DNA of 57,252 bases from Coriobacteriia bacterium. Its GTDB lineage: Bacteria; Actinomycetota; Coriobacteriia; Anaerosomatales; PALSA-660. Made by a program: the position numbers and the translations under genes. The stretch covers positions 1 through 57,252 of the forward strand of contig JANYJF010000032.1 in assembly GCA_025361885.1 (NCBI GenBank). Reading direction: 5' to 3'. Below the pieces are notes generated by a model, which had not been told where the DNA came from, made no database searches, and was given only the letters and a program-made list of their open reading frames with translations. Position 1 is the stretch's first letter, and each line of letters opens with the position of its first letter. Below, piece by piece: positions 7,666-16,906 of the stretch.

Positions 7666-8703
7666 TCAGCGGCGCGTTTCCACCGGCGTGCCGACCGGTA
7701 CCTGCGGCCACAGGTCGAGCACATCCCAGTTATACATCCTGATACACCCGTGCGAGGCCATGGTCCCGATCACCCACGGCTGATTGGTGCCATGAATGAG
7801 GTAGCCCGTTGACTGCCACCGACCCGGACGGCCCCTCCTCGACGACCTCATGCGGAACAGACGCATCTTGCGTGGCCCGTAGATGCCACCGGGATCGCTG
7901 GTGTACTTGGCCCCCATCTTCCAGGTGCCGACGGGAGTGATGTTCCGCTTGCCGTGCGCGACCGGGTACGTCTTGACCATCTGATAGTCCACGATCCAGT
8001 GGAGCTGGTAGGTGCCCTTCTCGACCACGATCATCGTCGGGTACGGCGTGTCGATGCGGCGGAACCCGTACGAGTACGAGCCGGTCTCACCAATAGGATT
8101 GGCGACCGTGACCGTGTACACCGTCCACCCCGCGGTGTTGCTCCTCAGACCGAACGACATGGACGTGCCGGGAGTGCTCGCGCTGGTCCCCATCCACACC
8201 CCGTTGATAGCGATCGTGACCTTGGTGGTCGAAGCCCCTGCCAACACGACCACGTTCGTGAGGTTGGATACCGCGGGACCCGACGGCGACAGCAGCTCCG
8301 GCGGCCCAGGTACTCCCCATGATTGGAGCGTTGCGACCGGCGCTGAGACGTCCGTCCCCGCGTACTGTCCGGACCCGTGGACGACAGCGGAGATGACATG
8401 CCTCCCCGCAACGACCGGGATCCCTGCGAACACCGACTGCGTGTCGGGGCTCACCGCGCGAGTTGCCGCAACCGAACCGTCGACGAGCAGATCCAGCGTC
8501 CCGCCCGGATCCGTCGCTGAGAGAGTGACCGTCGCTGTCAACGATCGGGCGGTATCGGTGGGGACGGTCACGGACAACGCCGACGCCGGTGATGCCGAGG
8601 CGACCCAGGCGACCCCGGCGACTGCGACGATGGCCACCATCCTGCAAAGAGCCTTGCGTGTGATATCCCCTGAGGACCCTGCCCAGCCATGTCTGCGAAC
8701 CAT
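7666..8703 (-). CDS. L,D-transpeptidase with Ig-like N-terminal region (YkuD family)
   Basis: Secreted wall enzyme predicted to form 3-3 (L,D) peptidoglycan cross-links or attach proteins. The 345 residues start with a long signal (hydrophobic core about 20-38, ending ASPASA), continue with about 190 residues of beta-rich Ig-like sequence, and end with a YkuD domain. That domain carries HGTNQ and SHGCIRM, with the catalytic cysteine near residue 320. The ATG at 8703 follows AGAGGGGGA closely; an in-frame ATG at 8724 is possible. The gene starts next to the ftsQ stop, so it should be transcribed with the division cluster, in the place where ftsA lies in many bacteria. Confidence 0.93.
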   Translation of the reverse strand: MVRRHGWAGSSGDITRKALCRMVAIVAVAGVAWVASASPASALSVTVPTDTARSLTATVTLSATDPGGTLDLLVDGSVAATRAVSPDTQSVFAGIPVVAGRHVISAVVHGSGQYAGTDVSAPVATLQSWGVPGPPELLSPSGPAVSNLTNVVVLAGASTTKVTIAINGVWMGTSASTPGTSMSFGLRSNTAGWTVYTVTVANPIGETGSYSYGFRRIDTPYPTMIVVEKGTYQLHWIVDYQMVKTYPVAHGKRNITPVGTWKMGAKYTSDPGGIYGPRKMRLFRMRSSRRGRPGRWQSTGYLIHGTNQPWVIGTMASHGCIRMYNWDVLDLWPQVPVGTPVETRR

Positions 8704-8753
8704 CACTCCCCCTCTAGCCGTCATGTCCCGTTCGGACCAGGACGCGAAGACGC

Positions 8754-9737
8754 CTACTTCCCCAGGCCCCGCCACGTCGGGCGGTCGGTCGTCCTCACGT
8801 CGATCGACACGACTCTACCACGCTGGTCAGCCAGTATCTTGCGCACTATGGCATCCTTCTTCACGGCGCCCGCGGCGTCACCGAAGACGATCTCGACCTT
8901 GTCCGCGGTGTAGAGGGTCGTGGCATCGATCTCGGACGCGGACACGGCCAGGACCTGTGCTCGCAGATCCGCGGAGATGGAGACGAGGACTTTGACCGCG
9001 TTGAGCAAGGGCTCGGATGTCGTCCTTCGTCCGGCCTTCAGGTCGAGCCCCTTCACCTCGCGGATCAGCGGAGTCACGCCGGCCGTCGGAGGAGCGGATC
9101 CGGTGGCCGCAGCCGACCTCTCGGCGATAACGAATCCGTTCGCGTCGATCAACCACTTCTTCGCCCCTGCGTCGACGATTGCGACGGCCCGGCGCTCCAC
9201 CAAACGGATCCGCAAAGCGTCGGGGAAGACACGTGTTACCGCGACGGACTCGACGCGCGGGTCACGTGCGACCCGGACCGTGACCGCCTCCCCCGGGAAG
9301 CGTATGAGCGTCGCGTCCGCCGGTACGGCGGCGAGCCGCACGACCTCTTCGCGTGACATGCTCTCGGCCCCCACGACCTCGACCCGCTTGATCGAGAATA
9401 GCGGAGAGCGATAGATGCCGATCATGGAACCCACGACCGCCAGGACCGAAAGCACGATGACCGCGATCCTGATCTGTCCGTGCCGGCGCTGATCGGCCAG
9501 CCGGCGCTCCCGCTCTGAGCGCTTCGCCATGGCGATACCATCGCCGGCTCGTGGCTTGGACGCCGGCTTGGCTTTGTGCCCGCGCTCGGATGGAACCCGG
9601 CCGGCCACTCTGCGAGAGACCGCGGCCGGCTCGCTCGAGACGCGGTGTCGGTCGCGTTCGCCGCTGGATATGTGGACCGGCTTACCTCGATCAGAAGGTT
9701 CCGAGGAAGCGGATCTCCGGCCTGAGCTCGACGCCAT
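8754..9737 (-). CDS. ftsQ: Cell division protein FtsQ/DivIB
   Basis: Bitopic divisome protein that links FtsB/FtsL to FtsI/FtsW. The 327 residues consist of a long basic cytoplasmic tail (about 1-88), one transmembrane helix (about 90-110), a POTRA domain (starting SIKRVEVVGAESMSREEVV) and the beta domain. The long tail is common in actinobacterial FtsQ. The ATG at 9737 is preceded by AGGGA with a 7-nt spacing and overlaps the end of murB by 47 nt; starting at the internal Met70 would remove most of the tail. Confidence 0.93.
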   Translation of the reverse strand: MASSSGRRSASSEPSDRGKPVHISSGERDRHRVSSEPAAVSRRVAGRVPSERGHKAKPASKPRAGDGIAMAKRSERERRLADQRRHGQIRIAVIVLSVLAVVGSMIGIYRSPLFSIKRVEVVGAESMSREEVVRLAAVPADATLIRFPGEAVTVRVARDPRVESVAVTRVFPDALRIRLVERRAVAIVDAGAKKWLIDANGFVIAERSAAATGSAPPTAGVTPLIREVKGLDLKAGRRTTSEPLLNAVKVLVSISADLRAQVLAVSASEIDATTLYTADKVEIVFGDAAGAVKKDAIVRKILADQRGRVVSIDVRTTDRPTWRGLGK

Positions 9738-10599
9738 GCGTGTCCCTGACTGTCATCTGTAGCTTGCGAATGAGTCCCGCGATGTCGGCGGCCGTGGCAC
9801 CGCCGTCGTTGACGATGAAGTTCGCGTGCACCGTCGAGACAGCTGCGCCGCCGAGTCGCATGCCCTTGCATCCAGCAGCCTCGATGAGACGGCCCGCCGA
9901 GTCACCCTCGGGATTGACGAACACGCTGCCGGCACTCGGTAGACCGAGCGGTTGGCTCGCTTTGCGCGCCCTGAGGTTCCGCTCCATCTCGGCGCGGATC
10001 CTCAGGGGGTCGCCCTCGGTCACCCGAAGGACTCCCTCGACGATGATACCGCGACGGACGAGGCCGCTGGTGCGATATCCCCACTCGATCGCGGCCCCTT
10101 TGACGAGCGACAACCCGCTTCCCGGAACGAACAACGTCACGGACTCCACGATCTGTCCGATCCAGCCCTCGCGTGTCCCGGCGTTCATGGCCAGCGCGCC
10201 CCCCAGCGTACCCGGGATCCCAACGCCCCAGGTCATGCCGGCGACGCCCTCGTGGAAGGTCTGCTGGACGAGGAATGCGAGGATCGTACCCGCCCCGGCG
10301 CGCAGGGTCCCGTCTGCGATCTCATGGTGTTTGAAGTCACGGCCCAGCACGAGCACCGCGCCGTCGTAGCCTGCATCGGCGACCAGGAGATTCGATCCCT
10401 TGCCGACCACCGTGTACGAAACGTCCTCCTCGAGCAGGACGTCGGTCGCCAGCGACAGGTCCGCGATGGTGTCAGCCACGACCCAGAGTGCCGCGGGCCC
10501 GCCGACGCGGTACGTCGTATGGCGGGACATCGGCTCACCGGAATGCACTTCTCCGGAAAGGGAACCGGCGAGGCGCGCCCGCGCCCGCTCTAGAGACAT
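9691..10599 (-). CDS. murB: UDP-N-acetylenolpyruvoylglucosamine reductase MurB
   Basis: FAD enzyme that reduces UDP-GlcNAc-enolpyruvate to UDP-MurNAc in the cytoplasm. The 302 residues include the FAD-binding N-terminal part (TTYRVGGPA, GKGSNLLVAD, GIPGTLGGALAMNAG) and the C-terminal MurB domain with the catalytic serine in PSAGSVFVNP and the closing ELRPEIRFLG. Its start overlaps the murC end and its end overlaps the ftsQ start. Placement of murB with murC and ftsQ is common in Gram-positive and actinobacterial division clusters. Confidence 0.96.
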   Translation of the reverse strand: MSLERARARLAGSLSGEVHSGEPMSRHTTYRVGGPAALWVVADTIADLSLATDVLLEEDVSYTVVGKGSNLLVADAGYDGAVLVLGRDFKHHEIADGTLRAGAGTILAFLVQQTFHEGVAGMTWGVGIPGTLGGALAMNAGTREGWIGQIVESVTLFVPGSGLSLVKGAAIEWGYRTSGLVRRGIIVEGVLRVTEGDPLRIRAEMERNLRARKASQPLGLPSAGSVFVNPEGDSAGRLIEAAGCKGMRLGGAAVSTVHANFIVNDGGATAADIAGLIRKLQMTVRDTHGVELRPEIRFLGTF

Positions 10600-11990
10600 T
10601 CCGGGGAGCCCCCGCTCTGCGAGCGCTCGGTCAGTGCACGGACGATCTCGGGTCCCATCGACGTCACGTCGCCCGCGCCCATCGTCATGACCATGTCGCC
10701 GGAGCGAAGGCGCGTCGCCAGGTATCCGCCGATGTCGGCACGATGTGGGAAGTACGCGAGCGACGTATGCGCGTCATGCGTGAGGACCGCGTCGACGAGC
10801 GTGTGACCGGAAACGCCGGGAACCGGGGTCTCGCCTGCACTGTAGACGTCCATCAGCACCACGCGGTCGGCGTCGTCGAAGGCGCCACCGAAGTCCCGGG
10901 CGAGAGCAGCGGTGCGCGAGTAGCGATGCGGCTGGAAAAGCACCCATACGCGCCCTCTTGTCGCGCTCCGGGCGGCTGCCAGCGTGGCCTTGACCTCCGT
11001 CGGATGGTGCGCGTAGTCGTCGACGACCCACACGCCTTCCACGTTCGCCACAGTCTCGAAGCGGCGCTTCACACCGCCGAAACCCGCGATGCCGGCGACT
11101 GCGGCCTCCGGGTCGTAGCCGAGCGCCCAAGCGCATGCCAGCACCGCCGTAGCGTTGACGACGTTGTGCACACCGGGGGAGGCGACGAAGCAGGGAACGA
11201 CACGCCCGTCGGGGAACGAGACTTGGAACTCGTGACCGATGCCCTGTGGCTCAAGCTCGAAGCAGCGGACCTGCGCGTCGCGGGACAGGCCATAGCTCAC
11301 CAGGCGAGCCGGGCAGCTGGCCGCGAGGGCCATCGCCCGGTCGTCGTCAGCGCACGCGACCAGCGCGCCATCGTGGTGAACGCGTCCCACGAACTCGCGG
11401 AAGGTCTCGACGACCTCCTCGATGCCCGAATAGTGGTCCAGGTGATCAGCCTCGACGTTCGTCACGATCGCCACGAACGGGTCGAGGTGGACGAACGACC
11501 CGTCGGACTCGTCGGCCTCCACCACGTACAGGTCACCGGAGCCGCAACGCGCGTTGGAGCCGGCGTCCCGGACCTCCCCGCCCACAAGGAACGTGGGATC
11601 AAGACCCATCGCGATGAACGTCGTGGCCGCGAGGGAGCTGGTCGTCGTCTTGCCGTGGGTCCCGGCGACAGCGATGGTCCTCCGGTCACCGGCCAGGGCG
11701 GCAAGCATCCGGGCGCGCTGCCACACCGGTATGCCGCGACGCCGAGCTTCCACGACCTCTGGATTGTCGTCGGGGATCGCGGAGGAGACCACGACTATCT
11801 CCGGGTCTCCGAGGTTGGCGGCGTCGTGTCCGATCGAGACCCTCACGCCTTCCTCGACCAACGCGGATGCGTAGCGCGACATCTTCATGTCCGAGCCGGT
11901 CACCCCGAGGCCCCTGTCGTGCAGGACCTTTGCGATGCCGCTCATGCCGGCGCCGCCGACACCTACGAAGTGCGCGTGGACGCGGCTCAC
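10590..11990 (-). CDS. murC: UDP-N-acetylmuramate--L-alanine ligase MurC
   Basis: Adds the first amino acid, L-alanine, to UDP-MurNAc. The 466 residues show the three Mur ligase domains: a Rossmann-like N-terminus (FVGVGGAGMSGIA), the ATP-binding GTHGKTTT at about 110-117, and the C-terminal domain with DDYAHHPTEV. It starts with GTG at 11990, overlapping the murG stop (GTGA), so the two are translationally coupled. Confidence 0.97.
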   Translation of the reverse strand: MSRVHAHFVGVGGAGMSGIAKVLHDRGLGVTGSDMKMSRYASALVEEGVRVSIGHDAANLGDPEIVVVSSAIPDDNPEVVEARRRGIPVWQRARMLAALAGDRRTIAVAGTHGKTTTSSLAATTFIAMGLDPTFLVGGEVRDAGSNARCGSGDLYVVEADESDGSFVHLDPFVAIVTNVEADHLDHYSGIEEVVETFREFVGRVHHDGALVACADDDRAMALAASCPARLVSYGLSRDAQVRCFELEPQGIGHEFQVSFPDGRVVPCFVASPGVHNVVNATAVLACAWALGYDPEAAVAGIAGFGGVKRRFETVANVEGVWVVDDYAHHPTEVKATLAAARSATRGRVWVLFQPHRYSRTAALARDFGGAFDDADRVVLMDVYSAGETPVPGVSGHTLVDAVLTHDAHTSLAYFPHRADIGGYLATRLRSGDMVMTMGAGDVTSMGPEIVRALTERSQSGGSPECL

Positions 11991-13288
11991 GACGCGCTCT
12001 CCTGTTCGGTCGTCGGCCCGACCATCACCGCGCCGTCACCCGGCGCATCACCGCCGGACGCATCGGCGCCCCGAGACACCGTCTCCATGGGGAGTGGAGC
12101 CTTCTTGGGGGCCTTCTCAGCCTTAGCCTGAGCCTTGGCCTGCGCGGCGGCGACCTGGGCGCAGACGTCGGTGTTGCGGCCGGAGCGGCATGCTGTCTCC
12201 ATCGCCACCTCCACCAGCTCCTCGGCCGCCGTCGGACGCCCCAACATCGAGGACGCGCACGCCATCGCACGAAGACGAGCGGGATCGCCCAGCAGCCGGA
12301 ACAGCTCATCGCCGAACATCGGCTTGCCCAAGTCAGCATCGGTGACGCGCCAGGCGGCTCCCGCATCCACCATGGACCTCGCGTTGAGGGTTTGATGATC
12401 GCCGGTCGCGAACGGGTACGGGACGAGCAATGCTGGCCGGCCCAGGACCGTGAGCTCAGCGATGGTCGTGGCTCCGGCGCGGCACACCACAAGGTCGGCG
12501 GCCGCGAGAGCATCGCCCATGTTCTCAACGTAGTCGAGAACGCGATACCATTTCGGCTCCTTGCCGCCCGCCGCCTCCTTGAGCGACGCGCGAACCTGCT
12601 CGGCCTCGGAAGGTCCGGCGATATGAAGGACCCTCAGGTCGGGGACAGCCTTCAACCTTTGGTAGAGGTCTATCATCCCACCGTTGAGATGACGCGCGCC
12701 CCTACTCCCGCCGAAGACCAGGAGGACGAGGTCCTTCCCGCGTAGCTTGAAAGCACGGCGGCCGGCGTCACGGCTCGCAAGTGGGACGTCACAGCGAACG
12801 GGGTTGCCTGTCACCACGGCCCTTGTCGGATACGCGAGATACCCGATGGACTCGGGGTACGTGACACATACGGCCTGGGCCCACCGCGACAGCACGCGGT
12901 TCGCGAGACCGGGCACCGAATTCTGCTCGTGCAGCACCAGCGGCACACCGGCGAACGCCGCCGCTGCTCCCAGGGGCAGCGAGACGTAGCCGCCGAAGCC
13001 GACCACGACATCTGCCTTGTAGCGCCACAGCAGGCCCAGCGCTCTCAAGAAGGACGCCAAGATCGTGAATGACGACGTGACCAGCGTCGACGGCTTGGCG
13101 CGGTCGTATCCTTTGGCTGGGAGCCCGTGGAACTCGAAGCCCGCTTGCGGGACCAATCGCGACTCAAGCCCCGCGGGGGTGCCCACGAATGCGACCGCGT
13201 TATGCTCGTCGCCCGCGAGTAGAGACGCCACCGTCAACGCGGGATAGATGTGGCCGGCCGTCCCTCCGCCGCTCACCAGTACGCGCAC
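11987..13288 (-). CDS. murG: Undecaprenyl-PP-MurNAc-pentapeptide GlcNAc transferase MurG, with C-terminal extension
   Basis: Peripheral membrane glycosyltransferase that converts lipid I to lipid II. GGGTAGHIYPA follows the start directly; FGGYVSLP, HEQNSVPG, FGGSRGARHLN and the UDP-GlcNAc site RAGATTIAEL are present. I chose the GTG at 13288 because GGGAG lies 5 nt upstream and the product then begins VRVLVSGGG, matching family starts. An ATG at 13300 is the alternative. After the normal end (about EELVEVAME) there are about 60 extra residues, first Ala/Lys-rich and then Gly/Asp-rich. The 5-prime end overlaps the ftsW 3-prime end by 89 nt. Confidence 0.95.
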   Translation of the reverse strand: MRVLVSGGGTAGHIYPALTVASLLAGDEHNAVAFVGTPAGLESRLVPQAGFEFHGLPAKGYDRAKPSTLVTSSFTILASFLRALGLLWRYKADVVVGFGGYVSLPLGAAAAFAGVPLVLHEQNSVPGLANRVLSRWAQAVCVTYPESIGYLAYPTRAVVTGNPVRCDVPLASRDAGRRAFKLRGKDLVLLVFGGSRGARHLNGGMIDLYQRLKAVPDLRVLHIAGPSEAEQVRASLKEAAGGKEPKWYRVLDYVENMGDALAAADLVVCRAGATTIAELTVLGRPALLVPYPFATGDHQTLNARSMVDAGAAWRVTDADLGKPMFGDELFRLLGDPARLRAMACASSMLGRPTAAEELVEVAMETACRSGRNTDVCAQVAAAQAKAQAKAEKAPKKAPLPMETVSRGADASGGDAPGDGAVMVGPTTEQESAS

Positions 13289-14441
13289 GCTCGCTCCCAT
13301 CTGCTGAGGACACGCGCGCGGGGATGCCACGCGCGAGGACTAGACCGTGACTGGACACCGAGAGTATAAGGCCCACCCCGGCAAGGGTGAACAACAACGA
13401 CGTGCCTCCGTAACTCACAAGCGGCAGCGGGAGCCCGGTGATAGGCATCAACTGCGTGGCGGCGGCCATGTTGATGACCGCCTGCGCAACGATCAGCGTC
13501 GTCAGCCCCCCGGCGACGAGCTTCCCCAGAAGATCACGAGAGCCAAGCGCGATTCGGAAGCCTGCGACTGTGAAAGCCCCGAAAGCGATGACGACGCTGA
13601 GCGTACCCCACAATCCGAGCTCTTCGCCGATGATCGAGAAGATGAAGTCGGTCTGGGCCTCGGGCAGGTAGAAGTACTTCTGAGCGGACATGCCCAGCCC
13701 GGCGCCCTTCCAGCCACCGGATCCGAACGCGAGAAGCGACTGGATGGTGTGGTAGCCGGTGCCCTGCGGATCCGCCCACGGGTTGACGAACGACAGCAGC
13801 CTCGCGACGCGGTAGGGCTCCATGACAGTCAGCGCCAGTGCTCCTACGGCCGCCGCTGCGGCCATCATCGCGATGTATCGCCACTCGACCCCGCCGAGGA
13901 TGAGCACGGCCCCGACACCCAGGGTCGTCGTCATCGCGGTACCCATGTCGCGCTGCAACAAGACCAGGAGCAACACGGGCCCGACGGCAGCCAGAAAACG
14001 CCCAAGGTCAGGCATCCTGCGGTCGCGTCCCCCGGTCCGATCCGCGACGAGGGCCGCGACCGCGAACACAAGGATGAGCTTCGCCAACTCCGAGGGCTGG
14101 AACGATATCCCACCGATGTCGAACCAGCTCCTGGCACCGTTGCGGGTCACGCCGGCGAACATCACGGCGACCAGGGCGGTGTCCGCGAAGATCAGCCCCA
14201 TCCAGTACAGGCGCTTCCAGAAGTGATAGTCCACGCGCGACGCGAGCCCTAGGACCGCGAGTCCGGCCAGCAGGGCGAGCGCCTGTCTCTTGATGTGGTA
14301 GGCGCTGTCGTGGTAGCGGAGGAAGTCCGGGCCCGACGACGCTGAGAAGACCATGACAAGCCCCAGGAGCACGAGGAACACCACGGACCCCAGGAGCACG
14401 TAGCGGGCGGTCGTGCCGCCCGCATGCTTCTCCCCGCTCAC
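13200..14441 (-). CDS. ftsW: Lipid II polymerase/septal SEDS protein FtsW
   Basis: Multi-pass SEDS glycosyltransferase working with FtsI in septal peptidoglycan synthesis. About ten transmembrane helices are visible in 413 residues, with the hallmark GGISFQPSELAKL, the conserved GTGYHTIQSLLAFGSGG and the C-terminal PLPLVSYGGTSL. The GTG at 14441 overlaps the murD stop (GTGA) and has GGGAG 6 nt upstream, so I prefer it to the GTG/ATG-type starts further upstream. The basic C-terminal tail is read in the region shared with murG. Confidence 0.96.
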   Translation of the reverse strand: MSGEKHAGGTTARYVLLGSVVFLVLLGLVMVFSASSGPDFLRYHDSAYHIKRQALALLAGLAVLGLASRVDYHFWKRLYWMGLIFADTALVAVMFAGVTRNGARSWFDIGGISFQPSELAKLILVFAVAALVADRTGGRDRRMPDLGRFLAAVGPVLLLVLLQRDMGTAMTTTLGVGAVLILGGVEWRYIAMMAAAAAVGALALTVMEPYRVARLLSFVNPWADPQGTGYHTIQSLLAFGSGGWKGAGLGMSAQKYFYLPEAQTDFIFSIIGEELGLWGTLSVVIAFGAFTVAGFRIALGSRDLLGKLVAGGLTTLIVAQAVINMAAATQLMPITGLPLPLVSYGGTSLLFTLAGVGLILSVSSHGLVLARGIPARVSSADGSERARTGERRRDGRPHLSRVDGGVSTRGRRA

Positions 14442-15841
14442 GTCCCACTCCCGCGAGGCATCTCGTGCACCATGCGCTTGAACTCGCATCCGCGGTGACC
14501 GTACGAGCGGAATTCATCGAATGACGCGTTGGCGGGCGACAGCAGGACCACATCACCGGGAACAGCGATCCGAGTGGCCGCCATCACAGCCTGCGACATC
14601 GTCGGGACCTCCACTGTGGTCATGGACAGTCCCGAGAACGCCTCGTGCAACTCGGGCAGGCACTCGCCGAACAGAACGGCGGCCTTGGCACGCGCTGCCA
14701 CAGCACGGGCCAGGGGGCCGAGATCGTTGTGCTTGTTGCGCCCGCCGAGCAGAACGATCAGCGGCTCGTCACAGAAGGCCGTGAGCGCCTTGAGCACCGC
14801 GTCGGGGTTCGTCGCCTTCGAGTCGTTGACGAATCGCACTCCCCCCACCTCCCCGGCCGGCTCCAGCCGGTGCTCCACGGGCTCGAACGAGGTGAGGCCG
14901 CGCCGGACTGCGTCGCTGCCAGCGCCCAACGCCAGCGCGGCGGTCGCGGCGGCGAGCGCGTTGCTCACGTTGTGGTCGCCGCGGATCCGCAGCTCCCCAG
15001 GCGCCACGAGCGCCACCGGACCGTCCGGTCTCTCGACCGTCAGGACGCCGTCGACGACGGACGCACCTCCTGGACGCAGCGCGACGCGGCTCACGCGGGC
15101 GACCGTCGCGCCCGTGGCCTCGGCCGCGCCCACCTTGGCGGCGGAGCCAGGATCGTCGATATCGATGATCACCGTGTCGCCCGGTCCCATGTTCGCGAAG
15201 ACCTTCGCCTTGTCGGCGCCGTACGCTTCACGACTGCCGTGCCAATCCAGGTGGTCGGGCGTGATGTTGAGCAGCACCGCGACCTTGGGGCGGAAACGGT
15301 CGGTCAGCGCCAACTGGAAGGACGACACCTCCGCCACCAGCACGGCACGCTCGGGAGCCGAGGCCGCCGCTTCGACGACAGACGTCTCCCCGATGTTGCC
15401 GCAGACACGGGCGTCGATCCCCCCGCCACGCAGCAGGTGCGCGAGGAGTGCCGTGACCGTCGTCTTCCCGTTGGTGCCGGTCACGGCGGCGATCGGAGCG
15501 CACGCGATCAGCCAACCAAGCTCCACCTCGGAGATCACCGAAGCCCCTGTCGCCTTCGCGGAGAGCATCACCGCCGCGTGCGGAGGGATACCGGGACTCG
15601 CCACGACCAGGTCCCAGGGACCGTCCGGGACACCCGTGACGCCCAGGAACACGTCGGCCCCCTCGTCGCGAAGGTCCCGAGCCCGGCTCGCAAGCGAGGC
15701 ATCTTCCGACCCGCCGCGCTCGTCGACGACCGTCACGAGCACGCCTTCGCCGGAAGATGCGCGGCTGAGTTCGTATCGGGCCGCGGCCATGCCGGACATC
15801 CCGAGGCCGAGCACCAGTATCCGCTGGAGACCCTCGCCCAT
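14438..15841 (-). CDS. murD: UDP-N-acetylmuramoyl-L-alanine--D-glutamate ligase MurD
   Basis: Adds D-glutamate to UDP-MurNAc-L-Ala. The 467 residues carry the N-terminal LGLGMSGMA, ATP-binding GTNGKTTVTALL at about 122-133, the NITPDHLDWHGS segment and the C-terminal FVNDSKATNPDA motif typical of MurD. It starts just after mraY (6-nt gap) and its stop overlaps the ftsW start. Confidence 0.97.
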   Translation of the reverse strand: MGEGLQRILVLGLGMSGMAAARYELSRASSGEGVLVTVVDERGGSEDASLASRARDLRDEGADVFLGVTGVPDGPWDLVVASPGIPPHAAVMLSAKATGASVISEVELGWLIACAPIAAVTGTNGKTTVTALLAHLLRGGGIDARVCGNIGETSVVEAAASAPERAVLVAEVSSFQLALTDRFRPKVAVLLNITPDHLDWHGSREAYGADKAKVFANMGPGDTVIIDIDDPGSAAKVGAAEATGATVARVSRVALRPGGASVVDGVLTVERPDGPVALVAPGELRIRGDHNVSNALAAATAALALGAGSDAVRRGLTSFEPVEHRLEPAGEVGGVRFVNDSKATNPDAVLKALTAFCDEPLIVLLGGRNKHNDLGPLARAVAARAKAAVLFGECLPELHEAFSGLSMTTVEVPTMSQAVMAATRIAVPGDVVLLSPANASFDEFRSYGHRGCEFKRMVHEMPRGSGT

Positions 15842-15847
15842 AGCCGG

Positions 15848-16906
15848 TTACCGCCGGAACGAGTTGATGAAGAACGCAGCAAAACCGGCTCCGGCCAGAA
15901 TACCGGTCACGATCCAGAAACGGACCATCACCTTGGTCTCGGACCACCCCTTCATCTCGAAGTGGTGGTGGAGTGGCGCCATGCGGAAGATCCGCTTGCC
16001 GGTCAGCTTGAAGGACGCCACCTGCAGGATCACCGAGAGCCCTTCGGCCACGTAGATGCCGCCTATGATCGGCAGGAGCAGCTCGGACTTGGTGAGGATG
16101 GCGAGCGCGGCGATGGCCGCACCCAGACCCAGTGAGCCCGTGTCGCCCATGAAGATGTCCGCCGGGAAACTGTTGTACCAAAGGAAGCCCAGGCACGCCC
16201 CCGCCACGGCGCCGGCGTACAACGCGAGTTGCAGGTGGTTCTGCCGGAACGCGATAGCCGCGTAGGCCAGCACCACGATCATGACTGTGCCGGCCGCCAG
16301 GCCGTCGAGCCCGTCCGTGAGGTTCACGGTGTTCGATGTGCTGATGATCATGGTGAAGATGAGGCCGAGGTACAGCCACGGGATGACGATCGCCGATCCA
16401 CCGAGATGCAGCGTGGTCGTCAGGATCCCGAGGTCGAGGTACCGCGAGGTCAACGGGATGACGACCTTGGACCCGACGCCCGCCCAGTTCACCGCCAACA
16501 TCCCGAACGCACCCGCGATAAGGAACTGCCACAGGATCTTGGCACGAGGACGCAGACCCAGCGATCGCGCCTTGAGAACCTTCGAGTAGTCATCCACGAA
16601 GCCCAAGATGCCGCACGACAGCATGACTCCCACGGCCAGGATCGCGGCCCTGTCGAAGCGGCCCATCGCAAAGAAGACCGCAGTGATGACGAGCAGGATC
16701 AGGACGCCGCCCATCGTGGGCGTACCCTGCTTGACCAAGTGACCCTGCGGGCCGTCGGCGCGCACCTGCTGTCCGATGTTGCGGAAGCGCACCAAGCGTA
16801 TCCAGAACGGGAACAGCGCCCCCGCTGCGACCATCGCGACGATGACGGCCAGGAACACCTGGTAGGTCGGATACCTGCTGATGTCGAGCGGCAGAAGGTT
16901 AGGCAT
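15848..16906 (-). CDS. mraY: Phospho-N-acetylmuramoyl-pentapeptide transferase MraY
   Basis: Ten-helix membrane enzyme that moves phospho-MurNAc-pentapeptide onto undecaprenyl phosphate to give lipid I. The 352 residues include GTPTMGGVLIL, the Asp pair in GFVDDYSKV, NTVNLTDGLDGLAAG, FMGDTGSLGLG and the histidine motif MAPLHHHFEMKGWSE. Its start overlaps the murF end by eight bases. Confidence 0.98.
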   Translation of the reverse strand: MPNLLPLDISRYPTYQVFLAVIVAMVAAGALFPFWIRLVRFRNIGQQVRADGPQGHLVKQGTPTMGGVLILLVITAVFFAMGRFDRAAILAVGVMLSCGILGFVDDYSKVLKARSLGLRPRAKILWQFLIAGAFGMLAVNWAGVGSKVVIPLTSRYLDLGILTTTLHLGGSAIVIPWLYLGLIFTMIISTSNTVNLTDGLDGLAAGTVMIVVLAYAAIAFRQNHLQLALYAGAVAGACLGFLWYNSFPADIFMGDTGSLGLGAAIAALAILTKSELLLPIIGGIYVAEGLSVILQVASFKLTGKRIFRMAPLHHHFEMKGWSETKVMVRFWIVTGILAGAGFAAFFINSFRR

